NCBI RefSeq assembly: GCF_029873635.1
Contig: NC_080418.1
Coordinates: forward strand, 16,267,388-16,331,387
Length of the DNA: 64,000 bases
Origin: Malania oleifera
Taxonomy: Eukaryota > Streptophyta > Magnoliopsida > Santalales > Ximeniaceae
Direction of reading: 5' to 3'
The translations under genes and the position numbers were made by a program. Below, in pieces: positions 21,852 through 33,629 of this stretch (its first letter is position 1; every line of letters starts with the position of its first letter). Below the pieces are notes generated by a model. The model did not search any database and had not been told where the DNA came from. It saw only the letters and a program-made list of their open reading frames with translations.

Positions 21852-24110
21852 TCAATTGACATCCATCCCAGCTATATCCCTACATAGCTGGAGCTTCTCA
21901 TAGGTTACTCCCTTTGTTAACATGTCTGCCGGATTTTCTTTAGTATGAATTTTGACTAACTTCAACAGTTGTTGTTCCATCACTTCGCGTATCCAGTGAT
22001 AGCGAATGTCAATATGTTTTGTTCGGGAATGGTACATTGAGTTCTTACTCAAGTCCAGTGCACTCTGACTATCACAATGTACCTTGTATTCTTCCTGTTT
22101 GACTCCTAACTCTTGAAGAAACCGCTTTAACCACAACATCTCCTTCCCAGCTTTCGCTGCGGCAATATATTCTGCTTCTGTTGTGGATAGGGCAACACAC
22201 TTTTGCAATTTTGACTGCCATGATACAGCTCCCCCTGCAAAGGTGAACAAAAAACCTGATGTGGACTTTCTTCCATCAAGATCACCAGCCATGTCTGCAT
22301 CAGTGTAACCCTCCAAGATTGGTTCAGCTTCCCCGAAACATAAGCATAATCCCGATGTACCTTTCAAGTACTTGAGAATCCATTTCACAGCTTCCCAATG
22401 GTCTTTCCCTGGATTGGAAAGAAACCTGCTCACAACACCTACAGCGTGGGCAATGTCTGGTCTCGTACATACCATTGCGTACATCAAGCTTCCAACTGCT
22501 GATGAGTATGGGACTATTGACATTTCTTCCCTTGATGAGTGAGACAACTTCTTGCTTAGCTTAAAATGATTAGCCAGTGGAGTACTTACTGGCTTGGCAC
22601 TTTCCATGTTGAACTTTTTGATTACCCGTTCAATATACTTCTCCTGTGATAACCATAACTTTCTGGCTTTCCTGTTGCGACTGATCCTGATGCCTAGGAT
22701 CTGCTGAGCTGGGCCTAAGTCCTTCATTTCAAAAGACTTAGACAACTCCATCTTTAGCTTGTTGATCTTGCTTGTATCCTGACCAATGATCAACATGTCA
22801 TCAACATAGAGTAATAGGATGACAAGATTACCATCAGGAAATATCTGAACATATGCACACTGATCTGCTGCAGTCCTCTTGTTTCCGTGACTCACCATGA
22901 AAGAGTCAAATTTTCTATACCACTGTCTCGGTGCTTGCTTAAGACCGTAGAGACTTTTCTTCAACCTGCAGACTAGATGTTCTTTCCCTGGAACTTCAAA
23001 TCCTTCTGGTTGCTCCATGTAGATGTCTTCTTCCAAGTCTCCATGTAGGAAGGCTGTCTTCACATCCATTTGTTCAAGCTCTAGATTCATCTTGGCTACT
23101 AATCCGAGTATGACTCGAATTGTTGTCATTTTCACTACTGGCGAAAATATCTCGTCAAAGTCAACACCTTTCTTCTGTTCGAAACCTTTGACGACTAATC
23201 TGGCTTTATGCGTCACAATTTTTCCATTGCCATCTTTCTTAAGCTTGAACACCCACTTGTTCCTTAGTGCTCTCTTCCCTTTGAGAAGTCTTACCAGCTC
23301 ATACGTTTGATTCTTATGTAAAGAATTCACCTCTGCTTTCATAGCTTCTATCCATTTGGCTTTGTCGGTATGAGACTGGACCTCTTGGAAACTTTCTGGC
23401 TCCCCCTCATCAGTGAGTAAAAGATATTCTGATTCTGGATATCTTCTCGACGGAATCAGAATACGACCTCTTTCAGATCTTCTGGGCTCAGCTTCTTCTG
23501 GAGGAGGATATACCTCATCATCTGACTGATGTGATGATTCTGCAATTTCTGGTGAAGGGGGTTGTTGCTCCCCTTGCTCAACACCTTCTACATCTGTTTC
23601 CAAAGGATCATCCTGCAATTCTCCATGGTTTGTGGGAGAATATGATGGTGTAGGATCTGTTACAATGAAAGGAGCACCGGAACTAGGCTGGTTAGACTTT
23701 GTTTGTGGTTCAAAGTCCTCAAACACCTGGTTTTCATGGAAAACCACATCTCTCGATCTGATGACCTGCTTCCTCTCTGGATCCCATAATCTGTAGCCAA
23801 ATTCATCATCTCCATAGCCAATAAAGATACATGGAATGGACTTCACGTCGAGCTTTTGCCTCTGCTCATTAGATATATATGCAAAAGCTTTGCACCCAAA
23901 CACTCTTAGATGAGTGTAAGAAACTTTTCTTCTGGTCCATTCTTTCTCTGGAATTCCAAAGTTAAGTGGTGCTGACGGTGATCTGTTAATAAGGTAACAT
24001 GCGGCACGAATAGCTTCCCCCCAGAATGGCTTAGGTAATTTAGCCATACTAAGCATGCTTCTAACTCTCTCCATAATGGTCCGATTCATTCTCTCAGCTA
24101 CACCATTATG
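21852..24110 (-). pseudogene. Copia C pol, C-terminal part: integrase end, RT, RNase H
   Basis: About 750 codons read without interruption downstream of the stop at 24111-24113. The integrase core ends with the AERMNRT block that holds its third catalytic residue. The linker is acidic and proline-rich. RT begins around WIEAMKAEVNSLH and has KARLVVKGFEQ, LKKSLYGLKQAPRQW and an intact YVDDM active site. RNase H shows GYTDADMAGD, TTEAEY, CDSQSA and KENPAD, so all four acidic positions appear present. The frame is the same as the upstream part, so a single nonsense codon separates them. The first Met (at about 24089) is internal and not a natural start. Confidence 0.92.
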
Positions 24111-25346
24111 TTATGGGGTACGTGGGACCGTCTTTTCATGCCTAATACCACGTTCAGTACAGTATGCTCTGAACTCGTTGGAAGTATATTCGCCTCCATT
24201 GTCTGTCCGGAGGCACTTCAATTTCTTCCCTGTTTGCCTTTCCACCATAGCATGAAATTCCTTGAAATATTTAAAAACCTGGTCCTTTGTTTTCAAAAAA
24301 TATACCCACACCTTCCTTGAAGCGTCATCAATAAAGGTAACAAAATACCTGTTGCCGCCGATTGATTCCACTTCAATAGGTCCGCATACATCAGAATGTA
24401 CCAAACTCAATGGCTTTGACCTTCTCTTCATAGAGGAACTAAATGAAACTCTATGCTGTTTCCCAAATAAGCAATGATCACATGGGTTTAAGGCAATACC
24501 TTTTGTGATTTTTATAAATGCCTTCTTCGCCAGTGTAAGGAGTCCTTTTTCTCCCACGTGTCTGAGTCTCTTGTGCCATAGGTTTGGTGATGCTTCATCT
24601 TCCACTGTATTGATGGCATCAGTACAAATCTTCACCTGCGTTTTGTACAATGTGCAGCAAATGCGTCCTCGTGCTATTGTCAAATTACCTTTTGATAATT
24701 TCCAAGCACCTTTCCCAAAGTAGCTTTCGTAGCCCTGTTTATCAAGGGCTGCCCCAGAAATAAGGTTTAGCCGAAGGTCTGGGACATGTCGCACATCCTT
24801 TAGTGTTATGGTGCAACCAATATTGGTCACAATCTGCACATCTCCGATTCCCACGATCTGAGAAGAACTAGTGTTCCCTATCTTTACTGTACCAAAATCT
24901 CCAGATTTATACATCGTGAAGAATTCTTTGTGGGGAGTGGCATGGTAGGAGGCTGCTGTGTCTACCACCCATTCAGTGTCGTGGTTCCCAATATGACAAC
25001 ATGCAGCTTCATCATTTGAGAAAACTGATATATCTTGAGTTAAGGTGATCGAGTTCTCACCTTCCTCCTTCTTTTGTTGTTGGTGGCTTTGACCATGATC
25101 CCGTCGAAATTTTCGACAATCTTTCTTCATATGGCCTTCAATGCCACAATAGTAGCAAGAGATTTTCCCTCTTTGCCAATTTTTACCATCATTGAATCTG
25201 CTGCGATCCTGGGATCTTCCTCTAGATTTGCTTCTACCTCTGCCTCTACCTCGACTTCTGGTACTGGTACTTTCTTGAGGTCGGCCTCTGGTTTCAGTAA
25301 CAAAGGCCTGTTTCTTTTCTCCTGGCTTCTTCGTTGAATAAAGCAT
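24111..25346 (-). pseudogene. Copia C pol, N-terminal part: zinc knuckle, protease, integrase
   Basis: The frame begins in the nucleocapsid part of gag, rich in Arg-Gly-Ser. It has a canonical CCHC knuckle (CYYCGIEGHMKKDC) near 25145-25185. The protease motif is WVVDTAASYHATP. Integrase follows with the zinc-binding HKRLRH...CDHC region, then catalytic HSDVCG and RTDNGGEY. It ends at TAA where relatives have a glutamine codon, in the PRTPQHNG-type stretch. One base change is enough to explain the stop. The link to gag upstream is broken by a one-base frame change near 25300-25340. Confidence 0.9.
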
Positions 25347-25881
25347 CTTTTACCATCACCATGGTAAGTTTGCCGTTAGGAGCTGAATTGCTGAGAGTGA
25401 TGACCAATGTCTCCCAGCCGTCTGGTAAGGAGCTAAGAAGCAGCAATGCTTCTGCTTCATCGCCAAGATCCATCTTCATAGATGAAAGCTGATTTACTAG
25501 GTTTTGGAACTCACTAGTATGCTCAGCTATAGAGGTCCCGCTTTTTAACTTCAGATTAACAAGCCGTCTCATTAACATGGCTTTGTTGCGAGCGGTCTTG
25601 GCCTGGTACATGTTTTCCAGCTTCTCCCAAAGACTATAAGCATCAGTCTCTTGTGCGACATGATGATATACCTTGTGGTCAATCCATTGTCTGATTTGAC
25701 CAATGGTCTTCCTATTCATTCTTCTCCAATCATCATCTTTGATGGAATCTGGTTTCATACCTCTATAATCCAAAGGGTCTGCCAAATCCTTACAATTAAG
25801 GAGATCCTCCATCCGAGACCTCCACAGAGTGTAATTGGAGGCTGTGAGCTTGATCATAGTACCCGAGTCTGACTCCTCCAT
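25294..25881 (-). pseudogene. Copia C gag, N-terminal part
   Basis: These 195 codons begin MEESDSGTMIKLTASNY and contain the Copia gag (UBN2-type) landmarks YTLWRSRMEDLL and LWEKLENMYQ. The frame shifts after NEEARRKETG and terminates soon after, while the adjacent frame continues into the zinc knuckle. Tnt1-like elements normally use one continuous frame, so I take this as a mutation. A programmed shift cannot be excluded. The start codon is the first Met after the leader. Confidence 0.88.
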
Positions 25882-26029
25882 TGATTTTAAGCACTAACTT
25901 GCTTGTACGGTTGCGTCCGGAACGGTCGAAAACCCTGGAAATGGTTTAAGTTGTTCGGAAAACGGACCTGAAATGACCTTGAAAGGCTTGGTCAAACTTC
26001 GGTCAAAATTGGTCAACTCAGTCAACTAT

Positions 26030-26395
26030 GCTGATGTGGCAGCGATGACGTGTCAGCTGACGCAGCGCTGACTCATCTGCTGACGTGGCGCTGACCGGGC
26101 TACTGACTGGGCGCGGGTCCCGGATGACGTGGCCGCTGACGTGGTCGGCGACGTGGCGCTGACGCGTCAGGCTGACTGGACGCTGACGCGGCGCGGGTCT
26201 CGGTGACGTGGCGCTGACGTGGCGTCGTCTTCAACCTTCCGCCGTCCGGCCGTGCTCTCACCGGCTCGTGGAGGTGCATGGAAGGTTCTGCCGAGGCGTC
26301 GCCGGCGCGTGGAGGGGCGTGAGACCACTCTCGAGCTTCTACCGGCGCGTGGAGGCGCGTGTAGGCGCGTGCGGCCTTCTCTGATGCTGTTTGGA
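26030..26395 (-). repeat. GC-rich degenerate repeats in the leader of Copia C
   Basis: Between the primer-binding site and gag lies a GC-rich tract that stands out from its AT-rich surroundings. On the plus strand, TGACG occurs nine times in about 200 bases (26040-26235), five times as TGACGTGG. A second short repeat of GGCGCGTGGAGG type fills 26255-26370. TGACG and CCACGTCA are known cores for plant bZIP binding, so an enhancer role is possible but inferred. A short open frame across part of this tract (26167-26409, minus) looks like repeat translation. Confidence 0.75.
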
Positions 26396-26528
26396 GCTCC
26401 GGTTGACACTGTTGGCTTCGTCTTGATGAGAGGAGTTCGGTGGTAGCCTCAAAATTAAATTTTGAGCTATTGGACAGAGGCTCAAAATCTGGGAATTTTC
26501 TCCGATCTGGAATTCTACTCCAACAATA

Positions 26529-26541
26529 CGCTCTGATACCA
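26529..26541 (-). promoter_or_regulatory. Primer-binding site of Copia C
   Basis: The minus strand reads TGGTATCAGAGCG, complementary to initiator tRNA-Met. It begins three bases inside the 5' LTR at 26545. Confidence 0.9.
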
Positions 26542-26544
26542 CTT

Positions 26545-26978
26545 TGTTGGGGTTTTTTTTACAGATCAAGTAATTGATGGATAAAATAAATAAACAAACA
26601 CATACCAATATTGACACCGGAGTTACGTGGTTCGGCCAAATTTCGGCCTACGTCCACGGGAGCGAGAGGTTACTATTTACTGGGAAAGAAACAGAGGAGG
26701 AGGAGGATACAATCACTCAACTCTCTTATGCAAGCTGCAACACACCACACTCACTTCTCACAACTCACATATCTCACTACACTGCGTTTACAACTCCACA
26801 CACAGCACATATATATACACAAGCGGGAGCAAAAACTTCAACGGGCGGCCGGAAATGTCAACATTTCCGGCAGAGCAGGTGGAGCAGCAAAGGTTGACGG
26901 AGATCCTGCCGGCGCCGTAGATGTTGAAGAAGCAGCAGCCGTAGCAGCCATCTGCTTTGACTGGGTATGGATCCATCA
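26545..26978 (-). repeat. 5' LTR of Copia C (434 bp)
   Basis: It is nearly identical to 21361-21806 but lacks the extra 11-bp tandem copy. As the element reads leftward, this copy holds the promoter used for transcription. Confidence 0.95.
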
Positions 26979-26983
26979 GTAAG

Positions 26984-28278
26984 GTCACTCAACTATGCTT
27001 AAGCCTTATATCTTCAAGCTAGAATTTTGCAAAATCACTGCAAACAACTTTCTAACTGCAGCATAATAACATGGCAACAAGCATTATACTTTCCTGAATT
27101 GAGCCGCCAACTTTAGTTCCAAGATAGAAACAATACATATATATAAAAAGTACATAATTTTCTAATTAACTATCCAAGTAGTATTTGCCATTAAACCCCT
27201 TTACCAAGAGACACGGGCATCAAAATCTCTTGTTCCCCAAGGCATAGCAGGATGGGTCTACCAAATACCTTCCCAGCATTTCCATATGCCACGACTTACC
27301 TCCTCTGTACACAAAAGAACTCGTCTTCAGTTTGTTTGCTTAACAAAGCGTATTTGTCAACTGCAGAAGTTTTTCTCAATTAGTATCTGCAAAAGTATCT
27401 GATGAAGGTCTATCATGTTGAACACAAAACATTGAAGAAGAAGAAGAAGAAGAAGAAAACAAACGCGTAGTTGGGAACGGGATTGTGATAAACCTATAAT
27501 GGAGACGAGCTTCCTTCAGATAAAGCAACCTATTTCTTAAAGAGTAACCATCAAGTGGACAAGTGCCTTAATTACAAAATTCTTCACAGCAAAAAAGAAA
27601 AATAAAAAAAAAACAACCAATCACGTCAATTAAATTGTTAAGAAAGGAGTTAATACTGCACACTCACTTAAAAATGGTCAAAAGGCAGAGATTTATACGC
27701 ATTCATGATGATGAATGGAGAACTCAGTTCAGCCCAGATCACAATCAGCAACAGTGAGATAAATCCCAAAGGCATCAACTCTGAGTTTATTATTTGCATA
27801 CCAAGCAAGATACATACAGAACAGAGCAGGCCTGATATAATTAGCATTGTTTAATTAATTTCTTGAACAGAAACTAAACAAGGGTAGATTATCCTTAGAT
27901 GATGAGCTCTGGAAAGAGAAGGCAGTGAAACAATACGCTGCCTGGAATGTTAAGACTCATGAACAGTTTCCCTAAACTTACAAGAAGAGGAGTTTGGATT
28001 GATGCTGTTGAACAGAAACACAAAGTGGGAGGGAGTGCTCTAATGCAGGAGGGGCTATATAAATATTATGCTTTACTGTGGAATATGGAATGTGTATGCA
28101 AAGAGAAGAACTCTGATGAATAATTGGAAATGCTTGCATGGTATTGTGGGATTGTGAGGGGCTACCATGGTCCTTGTTCCTAATAACAATTCAGCCTTTA
28201 AGCAAGACGGTGCTATAGATGCACCATAAAAAGGAGTTTTTTCCCGTTTTATTATCATTTTATAATAAAATCTAAAAT
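26984..28278. other. Intergenic DNA with a GAA microsatellite
   Basis: A (GAA)n run is at 27434-27458. I see no convincing exon on either strand, no LTR ends and no inverted repeats of note. Confidence 0.5.
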
Positions 28279-28400
28279 AATAGTCTGTTTGGGAAAAATT
28301 TTCTCAGTTTAATGCTTACGTAATCTCGTAGCTTGGTGCTACGAGACTTAAACAAATCTCACAAGACCAAGCTGCGAGATTTAAAGAGAGACAGACTATT
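28279..28400. mobile_element. Small palindromic element, possible MITE
   Basis: Ten-base perfect inverted ends (AATAGTCTGT and ACAGACTATT) bracket 122 bp. Inside, CTCGTAGC (28325-28332) and GCTACGAG (28338-28345) form a perfect hairpin, and a related GCTGCGAG follows. The transcript would fold strongly. Superfamily and target duplication are unclear. Confidence 0.5.
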
Positions 28401-28590
28401 GTGGTGACGCGTGACAAACGCTCCCTTTGCAGACAGCCCTCTTTGCTCTCTGTTCGCAAGTGAAATGAAGGGGAAAGGACCAAATCAAGCAAATCTTGCA
28501 GGCCAAAGGGAGTGTTTGCAGAGAGAGCAGAGAGGAGGATGGCAGCAGCAAAAGGCGTACGAGCGTAGGTGACTGTTCAGGAGTGGATTA

Positions 28591-29116
28591 TGTTGTGAAA
28601 CTTGAGATTGTTCCACCTAACTTTACCACAGTTTACTATTGTACAGGTAAATAGAGAGTGCATAATTGTGCAAAATTACACCAGGTAAATTCCCAGGGAA
28701 GTGGGGGGTCATAACAGACCGCTTAAATCCCTCTTTCCTAGATAAAATTTTCCTTAGACATGTAATTAACACAATATATTACTACAACTATACCCGAAAA
28801 AAGTTAACTACTGAATAGATGAAAGGAAGAACATTATAATTTAACGAGGTTCAGCTAATTGTGCCTACATCCTCGGACACTATCAATCAATATTTCTCTA
28901 TTGTAGAAATATTACAAAATGAGAGAGAGAAGAGAGAATGTGCCTAAGAGAGAAGTAGGCAAATTTGGGAATGAGATTACAAATGGAGGTGATGGGTTTA
29001 TATAGGTTAGGAAATACAACTATTACAACCACTAATCACCTACCTTTGAAAAAATAGCCCACCATTGAAGACTCCAATGACAATGGTAGGCTTTTAGAAT
29101 GTGCCATAATTCAACA
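28591..29116 (-). repeat. 3' LTR of Copia D (526 bp)
   Basis: It runs TGTTGTGAAAC...ATAATTCAACA on the plus strand. As the element reads leftward this is the downstream LTR. It pairs with 32333-32857. Confidence 0.95.
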
Positions 29117-29293
29117 AATCTTCACCTTGGCGAAATTCCATCTCTTAACATCTCTCATAGATTCCATAATGTCTTCAAACGTGCTTGTAGCGCAAATCTT
29201 TCAATTTCTAACAATGTTGATCAAGTTCAAGCAATGTTGAAACTTGACCACAGTTACCACTTTTGTCATCATATCAGCAGGATTCTCAGTTGT

Positions 29294-31866
29294 TCAAATC
29301 TTTTGGATTACTACCCCACCTTCTTCCAGAATTTCTCGAACAAAGTGATATCGAATGTCGATGTGTTTTGTCCTTGAATGGTAGACTTGGTTCTTTGCTA
29401 GATGGATAGCACTTTGGCTATCACAATGCACTTTGATGTGCTTCTGTTCAATTCCCAAATCTTTTATCAATCCTTGAAGCCAAATTGCCTCCTTCACAGC
29501 CTCTGTGATGGCCATATACTCTGCCTCTGTAGTGGACAAAGCAACTGTTGACTGTAAAGTAGAGCTCCAACTAACTGGCGCTTTTGCAAGAGTAAAAACA
29601 TAGCCAGTAGTTGACCGACGCTTATCCAAATCACTAGCGTAGTCGGAATCACAGTATCCAACAATACTATGAACATCTTACTTATCCTGCTCAAATATCA
29701 GTCCAACATTTACCGTATACAAAATGTATTGTAAAATCCATTTCACAGCTTGCCAATGTTCCTTTCCAGGATTATGCATATACCTGCTCACAACTCCAAT
29801 GACATGTGAAATATCGGGCCTTGTACAAACCATGGCATACATCAAGCTACCAACAGCACTTGAATACGGTACTTTTGACATGTATTCTCGTTCTGCTTTA
29901 GTTTTTGGAGACATAGATGCATTCAGCTTGAAATGAGGAGCAAGCGGAGTACTAACAGGTTTTGACTTCTCATCCATACTAAAACGCTTCAATACTTTCT
30001 TCAAATATTGTTTTTGAGTCAAACAAAGCCACCCCAATTTCTTATCTCTACTTATCTCCATACCGAGAATTTTCTTTGCTTCGCCTAGATCCTTCATCTC
30101 AAACTCTCTATTCAACTGAGCCTTCAGTTTGTCAATTTCTGTCTGACTTTTGGAGGCTATCAATATATCATCAACATAAAGAAGAAGATATATGAAAGAT
30201 CTATCTTGTAGCTTGCAAAAATACACACAGTGATCATATTTGCTTCTTTTGTACTTTTGCCCCATCATAAACTTGTCAAATCGTTTGTACCACTGCCTTG
30301 GGGATTGCTTTAATCCATACAACGATTTTTCAAGTTTGCACACCATATTTTCTTTTCCAGTAACTTTGAAACCTTCTGGTTGAGTCATGTAGATTTCCTT
30401 TTCAAAGTCTCCATGTAAAAATGCAGTTTTTACATCTAATTGAACTAGTTCCATATCCAATTTTGCTCCAAAAGCCAACAAGATTCTAATGGAGGAATGT
30501 TTTACTACTGGAGAAAATACCTCATTGTAATCAATTCCCTCCGTTTGTACATAGCCTTTAGCCACCAACCTTGCTTTGTAGCAAACACTATTCTTGTCAG
30601 GAAATCCATCTTTCTTTGTATATACCCATTTACACCCAATTGCCTTCTTTCCCTTCGGAAGACTAACAAGCTTCCATGTTCGATTCTTATGAAGGGACTG
30701 CATTTCTGCATTCATGGCTTCCCTCCACTTTTCTTCTTCTGAACTTTGGATTGCTTCATTGTAAGTAACAGGAGTATCATCGTTTGCAATTGGAGATGCG
30801 TAAGCCACCATGTCAACAAAGCGAGCAGGCTTTCTAATTTTTCTCTTTGGCTTGCTCAATGCAATAGATTCATGTTGCTGTGGAGGTTCTTGGGTTGAAA
30901 CCTCTTCTACAAGCGACTCTTCTTCTACCATAGGAGAGTCTTCATTTTCTGGGTAAATAATTCTTCTATCAAACTCCACCTGTTTTGGAGCACCATCTTT
31001 TTGCTCAACACTTTCTGTTGTCACCTTTAAAAAAATAGATTCATTAAAGGTAACATCCCTGCTGAAGATTATTTTCTTTGTCTCTGGACACCAAAGATGA
31101 TATCCCTTTACTCCAGAGGTGATTCCCATAAAGATTGCTTTCTTAGCCCTCAGACCAGCTTTGATTCCTTGACATGATAGTAGGCAGTGGAACCGAATAC
31201 ATGTAAGGAATCATAATCTGTAGCAGGCTTTCCAAACCATTTCTCTAATGGTGTTTTACTACAAATAGCAGTAGATGGTAGGCGGTTGATGAGGTAGCAG
31301 GCATATGTTACAGCCTCAGCCCAAAATTCTCTACCCAACCCAGAAATGGACAACATACACCAAACCTTCTCCAATAATGTTCGATTCATACGTTCTGCCA
31401 CTCCATTCTCTTGTGGTGTACTTCTCACTGTGAAGTGTCGAATAATACCTTCATCTTCGCAGACTTTAAGAAATTGATAACTTATATATTCTCCACCATT
31501 ATCTGTACGGAGGCACTTGATCCTTCTTCTTGTTTGAGTTTCCACCATATTTTTCCATTTGAGGAAGACTCCTAACACTTGATCCTTAGTTTTCATAGTA
31601 TACACTTACACTCTTGGAGGAAAATCATCAACAAAGGTCACATAGTAGTGTTTTCCTCCCAGTGAAGTTGTCTTGGAAGGTCCCCACACATAAGAGTGAA
31701 CATAATCCAAAATACCCTTGGTATTATGGATTGCAGTACCAAATTTCACTCTTGTTTGCTTCCCTTTAATGCAATGTTCACAGAAATCTAGCTTGCAGGT
31801 CTTTGCTCCCTTTAATAATCCTTGATTTATAAGAAGTCCCAAGGATTTTTCACCTTCATGCCCCAA
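29294..31866 (-). pseudogene. Copia D integrase, RT and RNase H (broken frame)
   Basis: The order from right to left is as follows. The integrase zinc region (MGHEGEKSLGLL...CEHCIKGKQ) leads to VHSYVWGP, where the catalytic HSDVWGP Asp has become Tyr, then LRTDNGGEY and AERMNRT. RT has [26 protein letters not shown] and an intact YVDDI. RNase H has STTEAEY, CDSQSA and TKHIDIRYH. Breaks are an in-frame stop near 31606, a one-base frame change near 31130-31150 and an in-frame stop near 29675. The family is Tnt1/Tork-like. With these lesions no functional polyprotein is expected. Confidence 0.9.
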
Positions 31867-32332
31867 GCGTATATGCCATAACCTAGTTGCTTCGACAACT
31901 TGTTTGCAGAAGTTTCCTTACAGAATGCATACTTCTACTCTCTTGAAAGACACGATCAAATTGTACCACATGCTAACCGATTGATGGTCCCCCATTCTTT
32001 CTTCTCAATATCTTCTGGTTTCTCTTCTTCAATGGCAATGTCTAGACCTTACTGAAAGAGAGCGTCTAGAACCTCACTTTGCCACATACCAAAATGATTG
32101 GTGCCGTAAAAAATCTCCACTGCAAATTTGGCATTTGTCACAGTAGTTCTTGCTAAAATAGACGAGTTTTATGTGGATGCTTTTGCACTATCTGCCATCT
32201 CTACCATAAATGCTATTCAATAGCTGCCAATGCGGAATGCCAATACCCTAAGGAAAACTTTTCTGATATGGAAGATCAGACTAAGCTGCAACCACAGAGC
32301 ATACTAAGAATAACCTTGGCTCTGATACCAAT

Positions 32333-32857
32333 TGTTGTGAAACTTGAGATTGTTCCACCTAACTTTACCACAGTTTACTAATGTACAAGTAAATAGAGAG
32401 TGAATAATTGTGCAAAATTACACCAGGTAAATTCCCAGGGAAGTGGGGGTCACAACGGACCGCTTAAATCTCTCCTTCCTAGACAGAATTTTCCTTAGAC
32501 ATGTAATTAACACAATATATTACTACAACTATACCCGACAAAAGTTAACTACTGAATAGATGAAAGGAAGAACATCAGAATTTAACGAGGTTCGGCTAAT
32601 TGTACCTACGTCCTCGGACACTATCAATCAATATTTCTCTATTGTAGAAATATTACAAAATGAGAGAGAGAAGAGAGAATGTGTCTAAGAGAGAAGTAGA
32701 CAAATTTGGGGATGAGATTACAAATGGAGGTGATGGGTTTATATAGGTTAGGAAATACAACTATTACAACCACTAATCACCTACCTTTGAAAAAATAGCC
32801 CACCATTGAAGACTCCAATGGCAATGGTAGGCTTCTAGAATGAGCCATAATTCAACA
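32333..32857 (-). repeat. 5' LTR of Copia D (525 bp)
   Basis: It begins two bases after the primer-binding site and pairs with 28591-29116. On the minus strand this copy would drive transcription. Confidence 0.95.
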
Positions 32858-32862
32858 GATTA

Positions 32863-33235
32863 AGTAGGTGACTGTTTGAACGGCCAGGCTAGGAAAGCTA
32901 TAAAAAGGGGAAAATGGGGTACGCATTTTTCTTATCATAAAACAAAATTAGTTTCATTGAGTTCTGATTCAGGATTAACCAAACGTTTGAAGAAATGTTA
33001 TTTTAGCTTCATAAATTAGTATAGTGTGGTTTCGATTCTTTGGTTGAAGGCTGCATTCAGAAACCCCCAAGGTTAGGTTTCATTTCATTCACATTTTTTC
33101 ATTTTTTTTTCCTGTTCTTTGGCTTTTGGGTTATAATGAGGTTTGAAAGAATGTATGTTCTTAGGATTATATTATTATAATAGGTTTTTATAATTAATTG
33201 TATAAAAAAGTTATTGATATTATAACAAGGAGATA
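32863..33235. other. Short unassigned stretch between Copia D and Copia F
   Basis: AT-rich DNA with no coding signal. The 13-base string GTAGGTGACTGTT appears on both sides of Copia D (about 28565 and 32866), a small direct repeat of the pre-insertion DNA. Confidence 0.4.
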
Positions 33236-33629
33236 CTTGTTTACTCAATGATGCCAAAATCAAAGAACAAGAAGAATCTACCTGAGGCATCAAGAGAGTT
33301 GGAACCGGTGATAGTTCCGAGCAACCATGAGTCCACGCCCAATCCCGATTAGGTAATAGATCCAAATGGCCATGAGCTTCCTTCTGATAAGTCTGCACCT
33401 AAGACATCAATTTACCCATTGCTCTCAGAAAATAAACTAGGTCATATACTCTCTATCCGTGGTCAAAATATATGTCTTATAAAACTATGTCTATAGGGTA
33501 TCATGCTTTTACCTCTAACCTTGACATGATAAAAAATTCAAAAAATATCCAGGAAGCCTTAGAGATTCCTGAATGGAGAGAAGCCATCATGGAGGAAATG
33601 CGGGCCCTAGAAAATAATGGAACTTAAGA
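33236..33629 (+). pseudogene. Copia element F, fragment 1 (linker and RT start)
   Basis: The translation shows the linker, a degraded LSKYMSY-type motif, and then NIQEALEIPEWREAIMEEM followed by RALENNGT, the start of Copia RT. A stop lies in the linker near 33350. The fragment ends at 33629, where a Gypsy LTR begins. The element continues at 44064 and 46632. Its 5' LTR, gag and integrase are not found. Confidence 0.85.

Larger units (their letters stand above)
21361..26978 (-). mobile_element. Full-length Tnt1-like Copia retrotransposon (element C)
   Basis: The element is flanked by the 5-bp duplication GTAAG (21356-21360 and 26979-26983). It has two LTRs, a primer-binding site (26529-26541), a polypurine tract (21807-21819), gag, and pol in the Copia order protease-integrase-RT-RNase H. 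The LTRs differ by about three substitutions, one T-run length change and one 11-bp tandem duplication by eye, so insertion was recent. Two lesions in the coding region disable it: a gag/pol frameshift near 25300 and a stop at 24111-24113. It could still be copied with proteins supplied by a relative, because its cis signals look intact. Confidence 0.95.
28591..32857 (-). mobile_element. Copia retrotransposon D, complete ends but lacking gag
   Basis: The element is flanked by the duplication GATTA (28586-28590 and 32858-32862). LTRs are 28591-29116 and 32333-32857. A primer-binding site (minus TGGTATCAGAGCC) is at 32319-32331. About 22 differences separate the two LTRs by eye, roughly 96% identity, so it is older than Copia C. 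The internal region is only 3.2 kb. Recognisable coding starts at the integrase zinc-binding region (31866), and gag and protease appear deleted. It is non-autonomous. Confidence 0.93.

Noticed and set aside
25294-25346. Programmed frameshift between gag and pol in Copia C
   Set aside because: Tnt1-like elements usually encode gag and pol in one frame, and I see no clear slippery site with structure. A simple indel is more likely.
26167-26409. Arg/Pro-rich 80-codon frame upstream of Copia gag
   Set aside because: It comes from GC-rich short repeats in the leader and has no domain. An upstream open frame role cannot be shown.
27170-27330. Exon-like text on the minus strand
   Set aside because: Stops occur in all frames within about 50 codons, and no family was recognised.
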